64,000 nt of DNA from Melioribacteraceae bacterium (lineage in GTDB: Bacteria; Bacteroidota; Ignavibacteria; Ignavibacteriales; Melioribacteraceae): positions 1 to 64,000 of the forward strand of contig JAFGMI010000056.1 in assembly GCA_016927595.1 (NCBI GenBank), read 5' to 3'. The notes beneath the pieces were generated by a model. It saw nothing but the letters and a program-made list of their open reading frames with translations. It did not search any database and was not told the origin of the DNA. Numbering within the stretch: position 1 is the first letter of the stretch; each line of letters opens with the position of its first letter. Shown piece by piece: positions 56,626 to 64,000 of this stretch. The position numbers and the translations under genes were made by a program.

Positions 56626-57024
56626 TTAATTATGACAGACACTGCAAGTGCACATTTCGTAGATTTCTTCATATCCGTAATCAATTGTTAATTCTTCACC
56701 TTTGGAAATATTTTTAGCCGAAACCAGATTAAGCGAGTTTTCATTTCTATCTGTTACTTCACAGTTTGGCGCACAGCTATGATTTATATATTTAATTTTG
56801 TTGGTATTACTAGTGTCGATATAATTATCACCGTTCCAGAAAATATAAACATTGTTTTCCTCATCCTCTCTGCGCATACATTCATCTCCATCGATAACTT
56901 CACCTTCAATTACCATCACTAATTCACCTTCGGGTATATCGCTTGTTGTAAATATTCCTCTGCCTTCGATAGGCGAACTTTTAACAACCACATATTTTTC
57001 CCAACTATTATTATAATCCGGCAT
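56626..57024 (-). CDS. SET-domain protein (putative protein lysine methyltransferase)
   Basis: 132 residues, almost entirely a SET domain: GRGIFTTSDIPEGELVM, the AdoMet/knot motif YINHSCAPNCEV, GEELTIDYGYEE, and a post-SET Cys motif CTCSVC. No targeting sequence. SET proteins are common in eukaryotes and sporadic in bacteria, where known targets include histone-like proteins in Chlamydia. The target here is unknown. Confidence 0.88.
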   Translation of the reverse strand: MPDYNNSWEKYVVVKSSPIEGRGIFTTSDIPEGELVMVIEGEVIDGDECMRREDEENNVYIFWNGDNYIDTSNTNKIKYINHSCAPNCEVTDRNENSLNLVSAKNISKGEELTIDYGYEEIYEMCTCSVCHN

Positions 57025-57027
57025 GAA

Positions 57028-57468
57028 TTAATCTCCTTCAATTTCACGAAGGCATCTATTAAGAATCAAATCTACAAGAGAGTTTTTGAAAATGGGCAGA
57101 CTGTATCTATATTCCGGGTCATCGGAATCATATTCGTAATTGAAATCTCTGATAACGTTATTACCTTCATCATAGTATATAATTTCTTTGATGCTGTATT
57201 TCATTAATGATTTGCTGATAAGGTAGTAGGTTTTTGTCGCAGATATCTCGTTATTAACCACATCAATTTCCAAAGACGGGTTGTGTTTCTCCAGCGTCCA
57301 GACGTATATCTCGTCGCCTGTAAAACTTTTAATGTTGGACAAATCAAGATATACCAGATTATTATTATATGAAACCGGGACCCAGTTCTCTTCAATTATC
57401 TGTGCTCGGGAATTACAGAATGCTATAATGAATAATATTACTAATGATGATATAATGTATCTTTTCAC
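57028..57468 (-). CDS. Small secreted protein, unknown function
   Basis: 146 residues with a signal peptide (residues 1-22, ends NSRAQ) and a beta-rich body (EENWVPVSYNNNLVYLDLSNI, YVWTLEKHN). The pattern of short strands recalls surface-adhesin E-like small proteins, a weak resemblance only. It sits three bases upstream of the SET gene on the same strand, so the two are probably co-transcribed. Confidence 0.6.
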   Translation of the reverse strand: MKRYIISSLVILFIIAFCNSRAQIIEENWVPVSYNNNLVYLDLSNIKSFTGDEIYVWTLEKHNPSLEIDVVNNEISATKTYYLISKSLMKYSIKEIIYYDEGNNVIRDFNYEYDSDDPEYRYSLPIFKNSLVDLILNRCLREIEGD

Positions 57469-57595
57469 AGACTTAATCTATTATGGTGAGTAAAACTAAT
57501 CAATAATTTTTAATTTGGAAAGTGATGTGAGTTAGAGGCATACATCAGGACCTGCTGAGGACTAGCAAATTATTACAATGGGAAAAATAAACTTG

Positions 57596-57682
57596 CGGAG
57601 AGAGTGGGATTCGAACCCACGGTACGGTTACCCGTACACACGCTCTCCAGGCGTGCCAGTTCAACCACTCCTGCATCTCTCC
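57596..57682 (-). tRNA. tRNA-Ser(GGA)
   Basis: On the minus strand: acceptor GGAGAGA pairing TCTCTCC, a long variable arm (GTACGGGTAACCGTAC), T-loop GGTTCGAATCC and anticodon loop CTGGAGA, giving anticodon GGA. Class II tRNA of 87 nt with discriminator G; CCA is not encoded. Confidence 0.95.
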
Positions 57683-57745
57683 GAAAAATTCGGTCACAAA
57701 TATAACCTTTTATTAAGAAAAGAGAAATTTGATTTATGTATTATT

Positions 57746-58072
57746 TTAATCAGTATCGAAAAAAGTCTTATACAGATTAAAATAAATATATGCATAAACC
57801 GAAATGAGAAGAAGAATTAAAAGAAATAAGTAAAATATCGGGGATTTTAAATACCCGGTTGTAAAACCGAACAGGGAATAGAAAAATGCGGCGATCCAGT
57901 AAACCAGCATAAACCATAGAATGCCAATGCTGATCTGAAATATTATTCCGCCGATTTTAACTGAGAAAGCCATCCCGATAAATGAAGCCAGTGCGACAAT
58001 TGCACTTATGAGTATGATGTACTGGTAGTGGATACCAAATATATAGAAAGGATCGCTGAAAAAAGATTCCAT
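57746..58072 (-). CDS. Small membrane protein, unknown function
   Basis: 108 residues with three hydrophobic segments (about 17-38, 41-68 and 78-100). No motif recognised. It stands alone between the two tRNA genes. Confidence 0.6.
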   Translation of the reverse strand: MESFFSDPFYIFGIHYQYIILISAIVALASFIGMAFSVKIGGIIFQISIGILWFMLVYWIAAFFYSLFGFTTGYLKSPIFYLFLLILLLISVYAYIYFNLYKTFFDTD

Positions 58073-58160
58073 AATAAGTAATCAATAAATATAACGTTTA
58101 ATATACATCAATTTTTCCGGTAAATAAACTTTTAATATATTTGCTAAATAAATTCAAAGT

Positions 58161-58248
58161 GGAAAGGTGCCGGAGTGGTTGAACGGGGCGGTCTCGAAAA
58201 CCGTTGATCCCATTTTGGGATCCGAGGGTTCGAATCCCTCCCTTTCCG
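58161..58248 (+). tRNA. tRNA-Ser(CGA)
   Basis: Acceptor GGAAAGG pairing CCTTTCC, anticodon loop CTCGAAA giving anticodon CGA, a long variable arm (GATCCCATTTTGGGATC) and T-loop GGTTCGAATCC. Class II tRNA-Ser of 88 nt with discriminator G; CCA is not encoded. Confidence 0.95.
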
Positions 58249-58330
58249 CATGTATAATAATTTTCAGTCGGAATGTTTTGCCCTAAGATTATTTATATCT
58301 GAGATTTACAGAGTGTTGTAAAATCAGGTA

Positions 58331-58876
58331 TTACTTCAATAGTAGTACTTTCCTCGATGTGATATAATGTTTATCAGTAGTGCCGGATTTGGCTTGCATG
58401 TTTACAAGATAAATCCCGCTCGAAAGATTTTCCGCGTTCCATGTAAACTTGTAATTTCCCGCAGGAAGAACTTTATTAATTAATTCATTGACCTTTTCAC
58501 CCAGAATATTAATTATATCAATTCGCACTGCACTTTCTTTGGGCAGATCGAACTCAACAACAGTACTTGGATTAAAAGGATTAGGATAATTCTGGTGTAA
58601 ATTATATCTGTCCGGTAAACCATTTTCTCCATCACGTTCGACGTTTGTTATATTTTTGTCGTCGATAAAAAGAGATGTGGTCAGAATAAAGCTTTCACTT
58701 TTACCGTCCAGGATAAAACTATTACCTAAAAAGGCATTCACAATATAGGTCAATGAATTAAATTCCATGGGTGCGGAGTTTATTTCCACCCAATCCATCT
58801 GATATGAACTTTGCTGCGAGCTGATAGGAGAGTAAAGTAATAAAAGTAAAGCTGCTGCATATATAAATTTCATCAT
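58331..58876 (-). CDS. Small secreted protein with T9SS sorting domain
   Basis: 181 residues. Signal peptide (residues 1-20, ends SPISS), about 65 residues of unassigned sequence, then a full Por sorting domain (LHQNYPNPFNPSTVVEF, IINILGEKV, LSSGIYLVNM, SRKVLLLK). Nearly half the mature protein is sorting signal. It starts nine bases after the collagen-like gene ends, so the two are probably one operon. Confidence 0.85.
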   Translation of the reverse strand: MMKFIYAAALLLLLYSPISSQQSSYQMDWVEINSAPMEFNSLTYIVNAFLGNSFILDGKSESFILTTSLFIDDKNITNVERDGENGLPDRYNLHQNYPNPFNPSTVVEFDLPKESAVRIDIINILGEKVNELINKVLPAGNYKFTWNAENLSSGIYLVNMQAKSGTTDKHYITSRKVLLLK

Positions 58877-58884
58877 TCGGATAT

Positions 58885-60294
58885 CTAATCCTCTAAAATT
58901 TTCTTGATGAATTTAACACCTGGCATATTCGAATTTACAGGTGCATTACCGCTGGGACTCATTCGTACTTCTTCCCAGCCGGCGGGGATTTGATCTCCCA
59001 TATACATCATTATTATACCTTCAGGAAAGTTCTTTGTAATATCCGAACCTAACTTTGCCCACTCATAATCAGTTGCTGTTTGGGATTCTTTAGAAGCAGT
59101 TTTATTGGTCGCAATGCCGATATATAATTTATCATCAGGATTATCTGATAGTCCTGTCCCATCCGGACGATCTGCATACTTTATCCACGTAAATACAGAT
59201 GCTGCCGGATCACCCCGGTCACCTTTATCACCTTTGTCACCTTTATCACCTTTAGGACCCTGTGGTCCGGCCGGACCAGGATCGCCTCTATCGCCTTTGT
59301 CTCCTTTGTCTCCTTTGAGTCCGGGAGGTCCTTGCATTCCTCTTTCGCCCTGATCACCCTTAGCGCCCTGTGCTCCCTGATCGCCTTTGTCACCGCGGTC
59401 ACCTTTAGCACCTTGTGGACCTGTATCGCCTTTGTCACCGCGGTCACCTTTAGTGCCCTGTGCTCCTTGTTCTCCTTTGTCACCTTTTGGTCCCTGAGTC
59501 CCGGCAACTCCTTTCTCGCCCTTTTCACCACGATCGCCTTTAACTCCTTGTTCTCCGTTCTCACCCTTTTCGCCACGATCGCCTTTAACTCCTTGTTCTC
59601 CGTTCTCACCCTTTTCGCCACGATCGCCTTTAGCGCCTTGTTCTCCTTTCTCGCCCTTTTCGCCACGATCGCCTTTAGCGCCCTGTTCTCCTTGTTCTCC
59701 TTTTTCACCACGGTCGCCTTTAACACCTTGTGGACCCGTATCGCCTTTTTCGCCTCGGTCGCCTTTAGCACCTTGCAGACCTTGTTCTCCCGTATCGCCT
59801 TTATCTCCTTTTGGTCCTGTTAAACCGGTGGATTCACCGACCCATTTACCGCCTTCGTCAACAACTTTAACACCATTAATTGTAATACTTGATGGATTGA
59901 TATCTTTATTCTTTACATCTTCAGCATAGAGACTATTTATTGCATATGGGACAGATAAAACCGGTTGTCTGGGAGACATTTCCGAGTCGTCACCTATTTT
60001 AATTCCAAGCCATGTCTGGGTGCTAAATATTCCATCGAGAGGATTAATTCCCCCTAGCAAAACACTCAGAATGCCATCTTGAATAAATGTGTTGTGAGTT
60101 TCTGTCCACAAGACGTTCCCGCCGGACGGATTATCATACAGTCTAAAGATTACTGTATGCTGACCGCTAATAGGGTCTCCGGAATTATCTGATATTTTAG
60201 CTGTGAAGTTTAGTAACTGATTATTCTGTGCTGGTATTGTCGCGAAAAAAAGAAGTATAAAGAAAAGACAATTTAAAAAACTTTTTTTAATCAT
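58885..60294 (-). CDS. Collagen-like surface protein
   Basis: 469 residues from the ATG at 60294 (AAGGGAACC upstream); a longer frame to 60351 is less likely. Signal peptide ending TIPAQ. Residues about 25-155 are a beta domain common in secreted Bacteroidota proteins ([18 protein letters not shown]). Residues 157-363 are 69 uninterrupted G-X-Y triplets, charged ([11 protein letters not shown]). The C-terminal ~105 residues resemble phage tail-fibre and collar modules ([26 protein letters not shown]). It likely forms trimeric triple-helix fibres outside the cell. Confidence 0.85.
   Translation of the reverse strand: MIKKSFLNCLFFILLFFATIPAQNNQLLNFTAKISDNSGDPISGQHTVIFRLYDNPSGGNVLWTETHNTFIQDGILSVLLGGINPLDGIFSTQTWLGIKIGDDSEMSPRQPVLSVPYAINSLYAEDVKNKDINPSSITINGVKVVDEGGKWVGESTGLTGPKGDKGDTGEQGLQGAKGDRGEKGDTGPQGVKGDRGEKGEQGEQGAKGDRGEKGEKGEQGAKGDRGEKGENGEQGVKGDRGEKGENGEQGVKGDRGEKGEKGVAGTQGPKGDKGEQGAQGTKGDRGDKGDTGPQGAKGDRGDKGDQGAQGAKGDQGERGMQGPPGLKGDKGDKGDRGDPGPAGPQGPKGDKGDKGDKGDRGDPAASVFTWIKYADRPDGTGLSDNPDDKLYIGIATNKTASKESQTATDYEWAKLGSDITKNFPEGIIMMYMGDQIPAGWEEVRMSPSGNAPVNSNMPGVKFIKKILED
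59206..59826 (-). repeat. Collagen-coding tandem repeats (69 G-X-Y codon triplets)
   Basis: 621 bp of 9-bp-phased repeats. Around 59530-59690 the period rises to 45 bp, encoding near-identical 15-residue blocks, indicating recent tandem duplication. The array also creates long spurious open frames on both strands. Confidence 0.85.
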
Positions 60295-60575
60295 TTTATT
60301 GGTTCCCTTTCCCTCGGAGTGAAGATAAGAAGAATAAAAATTATTCACCACAATTTAGTTTTATGATGTGATATTCATCAATTATGAATTATTATAACTC
60401 ATATAAAAACTATTCAAAATAATAGTATCAGGAACAGAAACTGATGGATTAATTAACGAGATTATTGTGACAGGGAAAGTAAAATTCAATTAAATAAAAA
60501 AATAATTTATTCCATTATTCAGGAGTAATAAAAGTCCGAATACAAAGAAATTTACTTGAATCTTTTATTTAAAAC
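60295..60575. other. Divergent intergenic region with two putative promoters
   Basis: AT-rich gap between the collagen-like gene (minus) and the esterase (plus). On the minus strand a TTG is followed after 21 bases by TAAATTGT, about 80 bases before the collagen-like ATG, a plausible Bacteroidota-type promoter. Nothing else was found. Confidence 0.35.
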
Positions 60576-60603
60576 TTGATTATATTAAAATCCAATTTAC
60601 ATT
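60576..60603 (+). promoter_or_regulatory. Putative promoter of the amidoligase operon
   Basis: TTGATT (60576-60581) and TACATT (60598-60603) with a 16-base spacer, or TTG-N19-TAnnTT in the Bacteroidota reading. It lies 27 bases before the TTG start at 60630. Confidence 0.35.
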
Positions 60604-60629
60604 GTTATCCATAAAACATGATATAAAAT

Positions 60630-61352
60630 TTGAAAGAACATTATCACAAATGGTACTCCCAATATTTAAGTCGTGATTTTGAGATGCTCGTATTCGGACA
60701 CGCCGGATACCCGGTAATACTTTTCCCGACTTCAAGAGGAAGATATTTTGAAAATAAGGATTTTGGTCTTATTGGCTCAGCACATCAAATGATTAATGAT
60801 GGCAGAGTAAGGATTTATTGTCCCGATGGTATTGACAGAGAAAGCTGGTATAATTATAGTATTCATCCGGCAGATAGAGTTAAAACTCATATGGCATATG
60901 AACGTTTAATTCTTCATGATGTTATAGATTTTGCCATTTACGAAACAAACTCATCAAAGGTAGCAGTTGCAGGCTGCAGTTTCGGTGGATACCATGCTGC
61001 CAACATCGCTTTCAGAAATCCGAATAAGGTTAGTTATTTATTCAGTATGAGTGGTGCATTTAATATCAAGCAGTTTATTATGGGATATTACGATGACAAT
61101 TGTTATTTCAATAATCCTCCTGACTATATCCCTGGAATAACTGATCAGGTTTATCTGGATCAGATCAAATCCATGGGAATTATTCTGGGAGCAGGTGAGC
61201 ATGATATCTGCTTGGATGATAATAAACAATTCTCATCGATGCTTAATGAAAAAGGGATCCCGCATTGGCTGGATATCAGAATCGGTGCTAACCACGATTG
61301 GCCGGTATGGCATGGCATGTTTCCATATTATTTGTCAAGAATTAATAATTAA
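60630..61352 (+). CDS. Esterase-family alpha/beta hydrolase
   Basis: 240 residues. Start is TTG; the family N-terminus (EHYHKWYSQYLSRDFEMLVFGH) confirms it. The nucleophile elbow is GCSFGGYHAA, a late Asp lies in GAGEHDICLDD and the His in GANHDWPVWH. Its predicted role is ester or amide hydrolysis in the pathway of the next genes. First gene of an operon with two ligases. Confidence 0.8.
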   Translation: MKEHYHKWYSQYLSRDFEMLVFGHAGYPVILFPTSRGRYFENKDFGLIGSAHQMINDGRVRIYCPDGIDRESWYNYSIHPADRVKTHMAYERLILHDVIDFAIYETNSSKVAVAGCSFGGYHAANIAFRNPNKVSYLFSMSGAFNIKQFIMGYYDDNCYFNNPPDYIPGITDQVYLDQIKSMGIILGAGEHDICLDDNKQFSSMLNEKGIPHWLDIRIGANHDWPVWHGMFPYYLSRINN

Positions 61353-61371
61353 TAGACAGAAGGGAGTAAGG

Positions 61372-62349
61372 ATGAAAAAGATCGGTATTCTGTTCGGTCA
61401 GGAGAATACATTCCCTCAGGCGTTTGTTGAAAGAGTAAATTCCAAAAAAGAAAATGGAATTAAGGCAGAATTTGTTAAGATCGATAAGGTTGTTCAGGGC
61501 GAACCTCAAGGTTATGATGTATTAATTGACCGGATATCGCAGGATATTCCGTTTTACAGAGGTATGCTGAAAAATGCAGCATTAAGCGGAACAGCAGTTA
61601 TAAATAATCCTTTCTGGTGGAGTGCAGACGAAAAGTTTTTTAACAACGCACTTGCTACCAAGATTGGTGTAAAAGTTCCAAAGACCGTACTGCTGCCTTC
61701 CAATCAGCATCCTCCGGATACTAACGAATACTCTATGAGAAATTTAGCATATCCTCTGGACTGGGAGTGGATATTCAGTTACGTCGGATTTCCGGCATTC
61801 TTTAAACCTTTCGCCGGAGGAGGATGGAAGAATGTCTATAAACTCGAAAACCGTGACGAGTTTTTTAATGCATACAACGAGACCGGAACACTTGTTATGA
61901 TGCTGCAGGAAGCAATTGAATTTACAGATTACTTCAGATGTTATTGCCTTGATAGAAATTTTGTGAGGATAATGCAGTACGACCCGAAACAGCCACATCA
62001 TTTAAGATATATTAAGAACGCAGCTCCGGTTGAAAGAAAAATGCTTCAGACAATTGAAGAAAACGTATTGAAAATTAATAACGGACTCGGTTACGACTTC
62101 AATACTGCTGAGTTTGCAGTGCGAGACGGAATTGCTTACGCTATAGATTTTTGTAATCCGGCTCCCGATGCGGATATTCATTCTGTAGGAGAAGAAAATT
62201 TTGAATGGGTAGTTGAGCATGCTGCACTGATGGCAATCGACAGAGCGAAGAAACATATAGAAGGGCAGAATAACTTAACGTGGGGAGATTTTATTCTTTC
62301 ATTTACTCAGTCCGGAAAAATAGAAGCAAACTCAAAGAAGAATATATAA
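61372..62349 (+). CDS. ATP-grasp ligase
   Basis: 325 residues from the ATG at 61372 with an AAGGGAG ribosome site; a longer frame from 61195 overlaps the esterase and is unlikely. ATP-grasp features: a Lys/Gly loop in FPAFFKPFAGGGWKNVY and metal ligands in TAEFAVRDGIAYAIDFCNPAPDAD. This family makes C-N bonds by acyl-phosphate formation. Start and stop spacing to the esterase and the GCS2-type gene (one base) shows one operon. Confidence 0.82.
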   Translation: MKKIGILFGQENTFPQAFVERVNSKKENGIKAEFVKIDKVVQGEPQGYDVLIDRISQDIPFYRGMLKNAALSGTAVINNPFWWSADEKFFNNALATKIGVKVPKTVLLPSNQHPPDTNEYSMRNLAYPLDWEWIFSYVGFPAFFKPFAGGGWKNVYKLENRDEFFNAYNETGTLVMMLQEAIEFTDYFRCYCLDRNFVRIMQYDPKQPHHLRYIKNAAPVERKMLQTIEENVLKINNGLGYDFNTAEFAVRDGIAYAIDFCNPAPDADIHSVGEENFEWVVEHAALMAIDRAKKHIEGQNNLTWGDFILSFTQSGKIEANSKKNI

Positions 62350-62350
62350 A

Positions 62351-63460
62351 ATGGAAAGTAAAAAACTTTTTACAATCGGGATTGAGGAAGAATTTCAAAT
62401 CATCGATCCCGAGACAGGAGAATTGAAATCCCACATACAGCAGCTTCTGGACGAAGGGAAAATGATTTTCAAAGAACATGCTAAAGCTGAAATGCACCAG
62501 TCTGTTGTTGAAGTAGGTTCTTCCGTCTGTTATAATATTAAGGAAGCAAAGGAGGAGGTCAAAAGGTTAAGAAGAGAACTAAAAAATGTTGCAGGCAGAC
62601 ACGGATTGGCTATTGGCGCTGCAGGAACACATCCTTTTTCCCGGTGGGAAGATCAGCAGATTACGGACAGACCCAGATATAAAGATGTTGTTGAAGAAAT
62701 GCAGCAGGTTGCACGTGCTAATCTTATATTTGGTCTGCATGTCCACATTGGAATCGACGATAAGGAACAAGCAATTCATATCATGAATGCAGCTCGTTAT
62801 TTTGTTCCGCATATCTTTGCACTTTCTACAAACTCTCCGTTCTGGAAGGGAAGAAATACCGGGTTTAAATCATACAGAGCAAAGATATTCGACAGATTTC
62901 CGCGTACCGGACTACCGGATCATTTCGGCAGTCATAATGAATACCTTTCTTATGTCAATATGCTTGTTAAAACCAGATGCATTGAGGATGCAAGTAAAAT
63001 CTGGTGGGATATAAGACCTCATCCTAAGTATCCAACTCTTGAGTTCAGGATGTGTGATGTACAATTAACGGTTGATGAAACAGTTGCTCTGGCAGCACTT
63101 ATTCAGGCTGTCGTGGCTAAGTTGTACAAATTACTCCAGCAAAATCTTGGTTTCAGGTTATACAGAAGGCTGTATATTAATGAAAATAAATGGCGTGCAT
63201 CCCGTTATGGTGTTGAAGGTAAGCTGATTGATTTTGGGAAACAGAGAGAAGTTCCAACGAGTGAACTTATTCATGAACTTTTAGAATTTGTTGAAGATGT
63301 TATCGACGAACTAGGGAGCAGGGAAGAACTTCAAAATGTTTATAAAACCCTTAAAAACGGGACAGGAGCAAAACGTCAGCTTGAGGTTTTCAATAACACC
63401 GGAGACCTTAAAAAAGTAGTTGATTTTATTATTGAACAAACGAATCTTAACCTGGACTGA
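62351..63460 (+). CDS. GCS2-type carboxylate-amine ligase (YbdK family)
   Basis: 369 residues. The start TIGIEEEFQIIDPETGEL and the segments FGLHVHIGID, TLEFRMCDVQ and NKWRASRYG are typical of the YbdK/glutamate-cysteine ligase GCS2 family. It forms an amide between a carboxylate and an amine with ATP; glutamate and cysteine are the best-known but not the only substrates. Its stop overlaps the next ATG by one base (TGATG). Confidence 0.88.
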   Translation: MESKKLFTIGIEEEFQIIDPETGELKSHIQQLLDEGKMIFKEHAKAEMHQSVVEVGSSVCYNIKEAKEEVKRLRRELKNVAGRHGLAIGAAGTHPFSRWEDQQITDRPRYKDVVEEMQQVARANLIFGLHVHIGIDDKEQAIHIMNAARYFVPHIFALSTNSPFWKGRNTGFKSYRAKIFDRFPRTGLPDHFGSHNEYLSYVNMLVKTRCIEDASKIWWDIRPHPKYPTLEFRMCDVQLTVDETVALAALIQAVVAKLYKLLQQNLGFRLYRRLYINENKWRASRYGVEGKLIDFGKQREVPTSELIHELLEFVEDVIDELGSREELQNVYKTLKNGTGAKRQLEVFNNTGDLKKVVDFIIEQTNLNLD

Positions 63461-64000
63461 TGATTAAGCATTTCAGAGAAAAATTTAACTCGGAGTTTAC
63501 ATCCTCCTCCTATAACTCGTTTCTGAATGACATTTGGGATATAACAGGTTCAGAGGCTGATTTCAGAATTTGTGAAACACCGCTGTTTATAGACAAAGAA
63601 CTTTCTGAAAAGCTCTTGAATGCCGGCAATGCAGTAATACAGCAACTTAAAGAAAAGCAATTTGAAAAATATTCTTCCGGAGCAATTCCGGAAAAAATGT
63701 ATGTGCCTGGAGAAACAGATCATCCTCATTTTTTGCAATTGGACTTCGGACTGATCAATGAAGGTGGCTTAATCAGTCCCCGTTTAATCGAACTTCAGGG
63801 ATTCCCCTCATTATATGCTTTCCAGGTGTTTCTGGATAAGAAGATAAGGGATTATTTCAATATCGATAATACATTGTCGACTTATTATAATGATTTCATT
63901 TTTGATTCGTACTTAAACTTGTTCAGAAAAATAATTTGTAACGATAGTGATCCTGAAAATATAATACTTCTTGAAATAAATCCCGGCAAGCAGAAAACCC
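63460..64000 (+). CDS. Amidoligase-operon protein, partial (3' end outside window)
   Basis: An open frame of 180 codons that runs off the window end. It begins at ATG 63460, overlapping the previous stop. No signal peptide. Segments such as DFGLINEGGLISPRLIELQ and GFPSLYAFQ, and a late EINPGKQKT, recall the unusual, possibly permuted, ATP-grasp proteins found beside GCS2 ligases in Bacteroidota. I cannot confirm the family from this fragment. Confidence 0.7.
   Translation, partial: MIKHFREKFNSEFTSSSYNSFLNDIWDITGSEADFRICETPLFIDKELSEKLLNAGNAVIQQLKEKQFEKYSSGAIPEKMYVPGETDHPHFLQLDFGLINEGGLISPRLIELQGFPSLYAFQVFLDKKIRDYFNIDNTLSTYYNDFIFDSYLNLFRKIICNDSDPENIILLEINPGKQKT

Noticed and set aside
57596-58248. 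Two nearby tRNA-Ser genes as integration sites
   Set aside because: No integrase, direct repeat of a tRNA 3' end, or change in composition next to either tRNA.
59206-59826. Regular repeats suggesting a CRISPR array or a satellite, and long open frames on the opposite strand
   Set aside because: The repeats are in phase with G-X-Y codons of a collagen-like protein, there are no unique spacers, and the opposite-strand frames are by-products of the repeat.

Overview
The window looks like chromosomal DNA of a member of the Ignavibacteria (Bacteroidota/Chlorobi group), inferred from marker genes only. It is AT-rich and densely packed. Two secreted proteins end in a type IX secretion (Por) sorting domain with the PNPFNPS motif. 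The 286-residue primary sigma factor is of the short Bacteroidota type. A YtxJ-type bacilliredoxin, an Hc1-like histone H1 homologue and OmpA with thrombospondin type 3 repeats also fit. No integrase, transposase, CRISPR array or phage module was seen.

Layout. 1-3.7 kb: corrinoid methyltransferase cassette (corrinoid protein, MetH-activation-like protein, URO-D-type methyltransferase, ROK regulator). 3.7-12.1 kb: MscS channel, large T9SS cargo, glutamate dehydrogenase, and a 1062-residue PEP-synthase-like/nucleotidyltransferase fusion. 12.6-20.4 kb: complete his operon hisGDCBHAF(IE), followed by a J-like/LRR protein. 20.4-28.1 kb, minus strand: complete trp operon trpEGDCF-aroF-trpBA. 28.1-39.6 kb: cysteine desulfurase-like enzyme, primary sigma factor, thioredoxin, M48 protease, PBP4-type carboxypeptidase, second MscS, OmpA/TSP3 protein, YtxJ, and a four-gene operon with an eIF2B-like protein, a universal stress protein, a cNMP-domain protein and a second HisA. 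39.8-48.5 kb: hydrolase, cytochrome b/heterodisulfide-reductase-like protein, Hc1-like protein, CapA, MFS, DusB, PAP2-like, Apt, RsmI. 48.6-57.5 kb: Rrf2 regulator with a likely operator, ALDH7 and lysine-ketoglutarate reductase, M14 peptidase, LysE exporter, cNMP-gated K+ channel, MtgA, SET-domain protein. 57.6-60.3 kb: two tRNA-Ser genes, a small membrane protein, a T9SS protein and a collagen-like protein. 60.6-64 kb: esterase, ATP-grasp, GCS2-type ligase and a truncated gene, an apparent amidoligase operon.

The strongest new observations are two translation-coupled attenuators. The his operon is preceded by a 16-codon leader peptide with five His codons, and the trp operon by a 29-codon leader with four consecutive Trp codons. 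Each is followed by an intrinsic terminator and an alternative antiterminator pairing that I could draw by hand. Other points of interest are a HisB whose N-terminal phosphatase half appears eroded, the HisA2/eIF2B-like operon, the amidoligase cluster running off the window end, and a perfect 19-bp inverted repeat in front of the Rrf2 gene. All functions are read from motifs and family knowledge; no database search was run.
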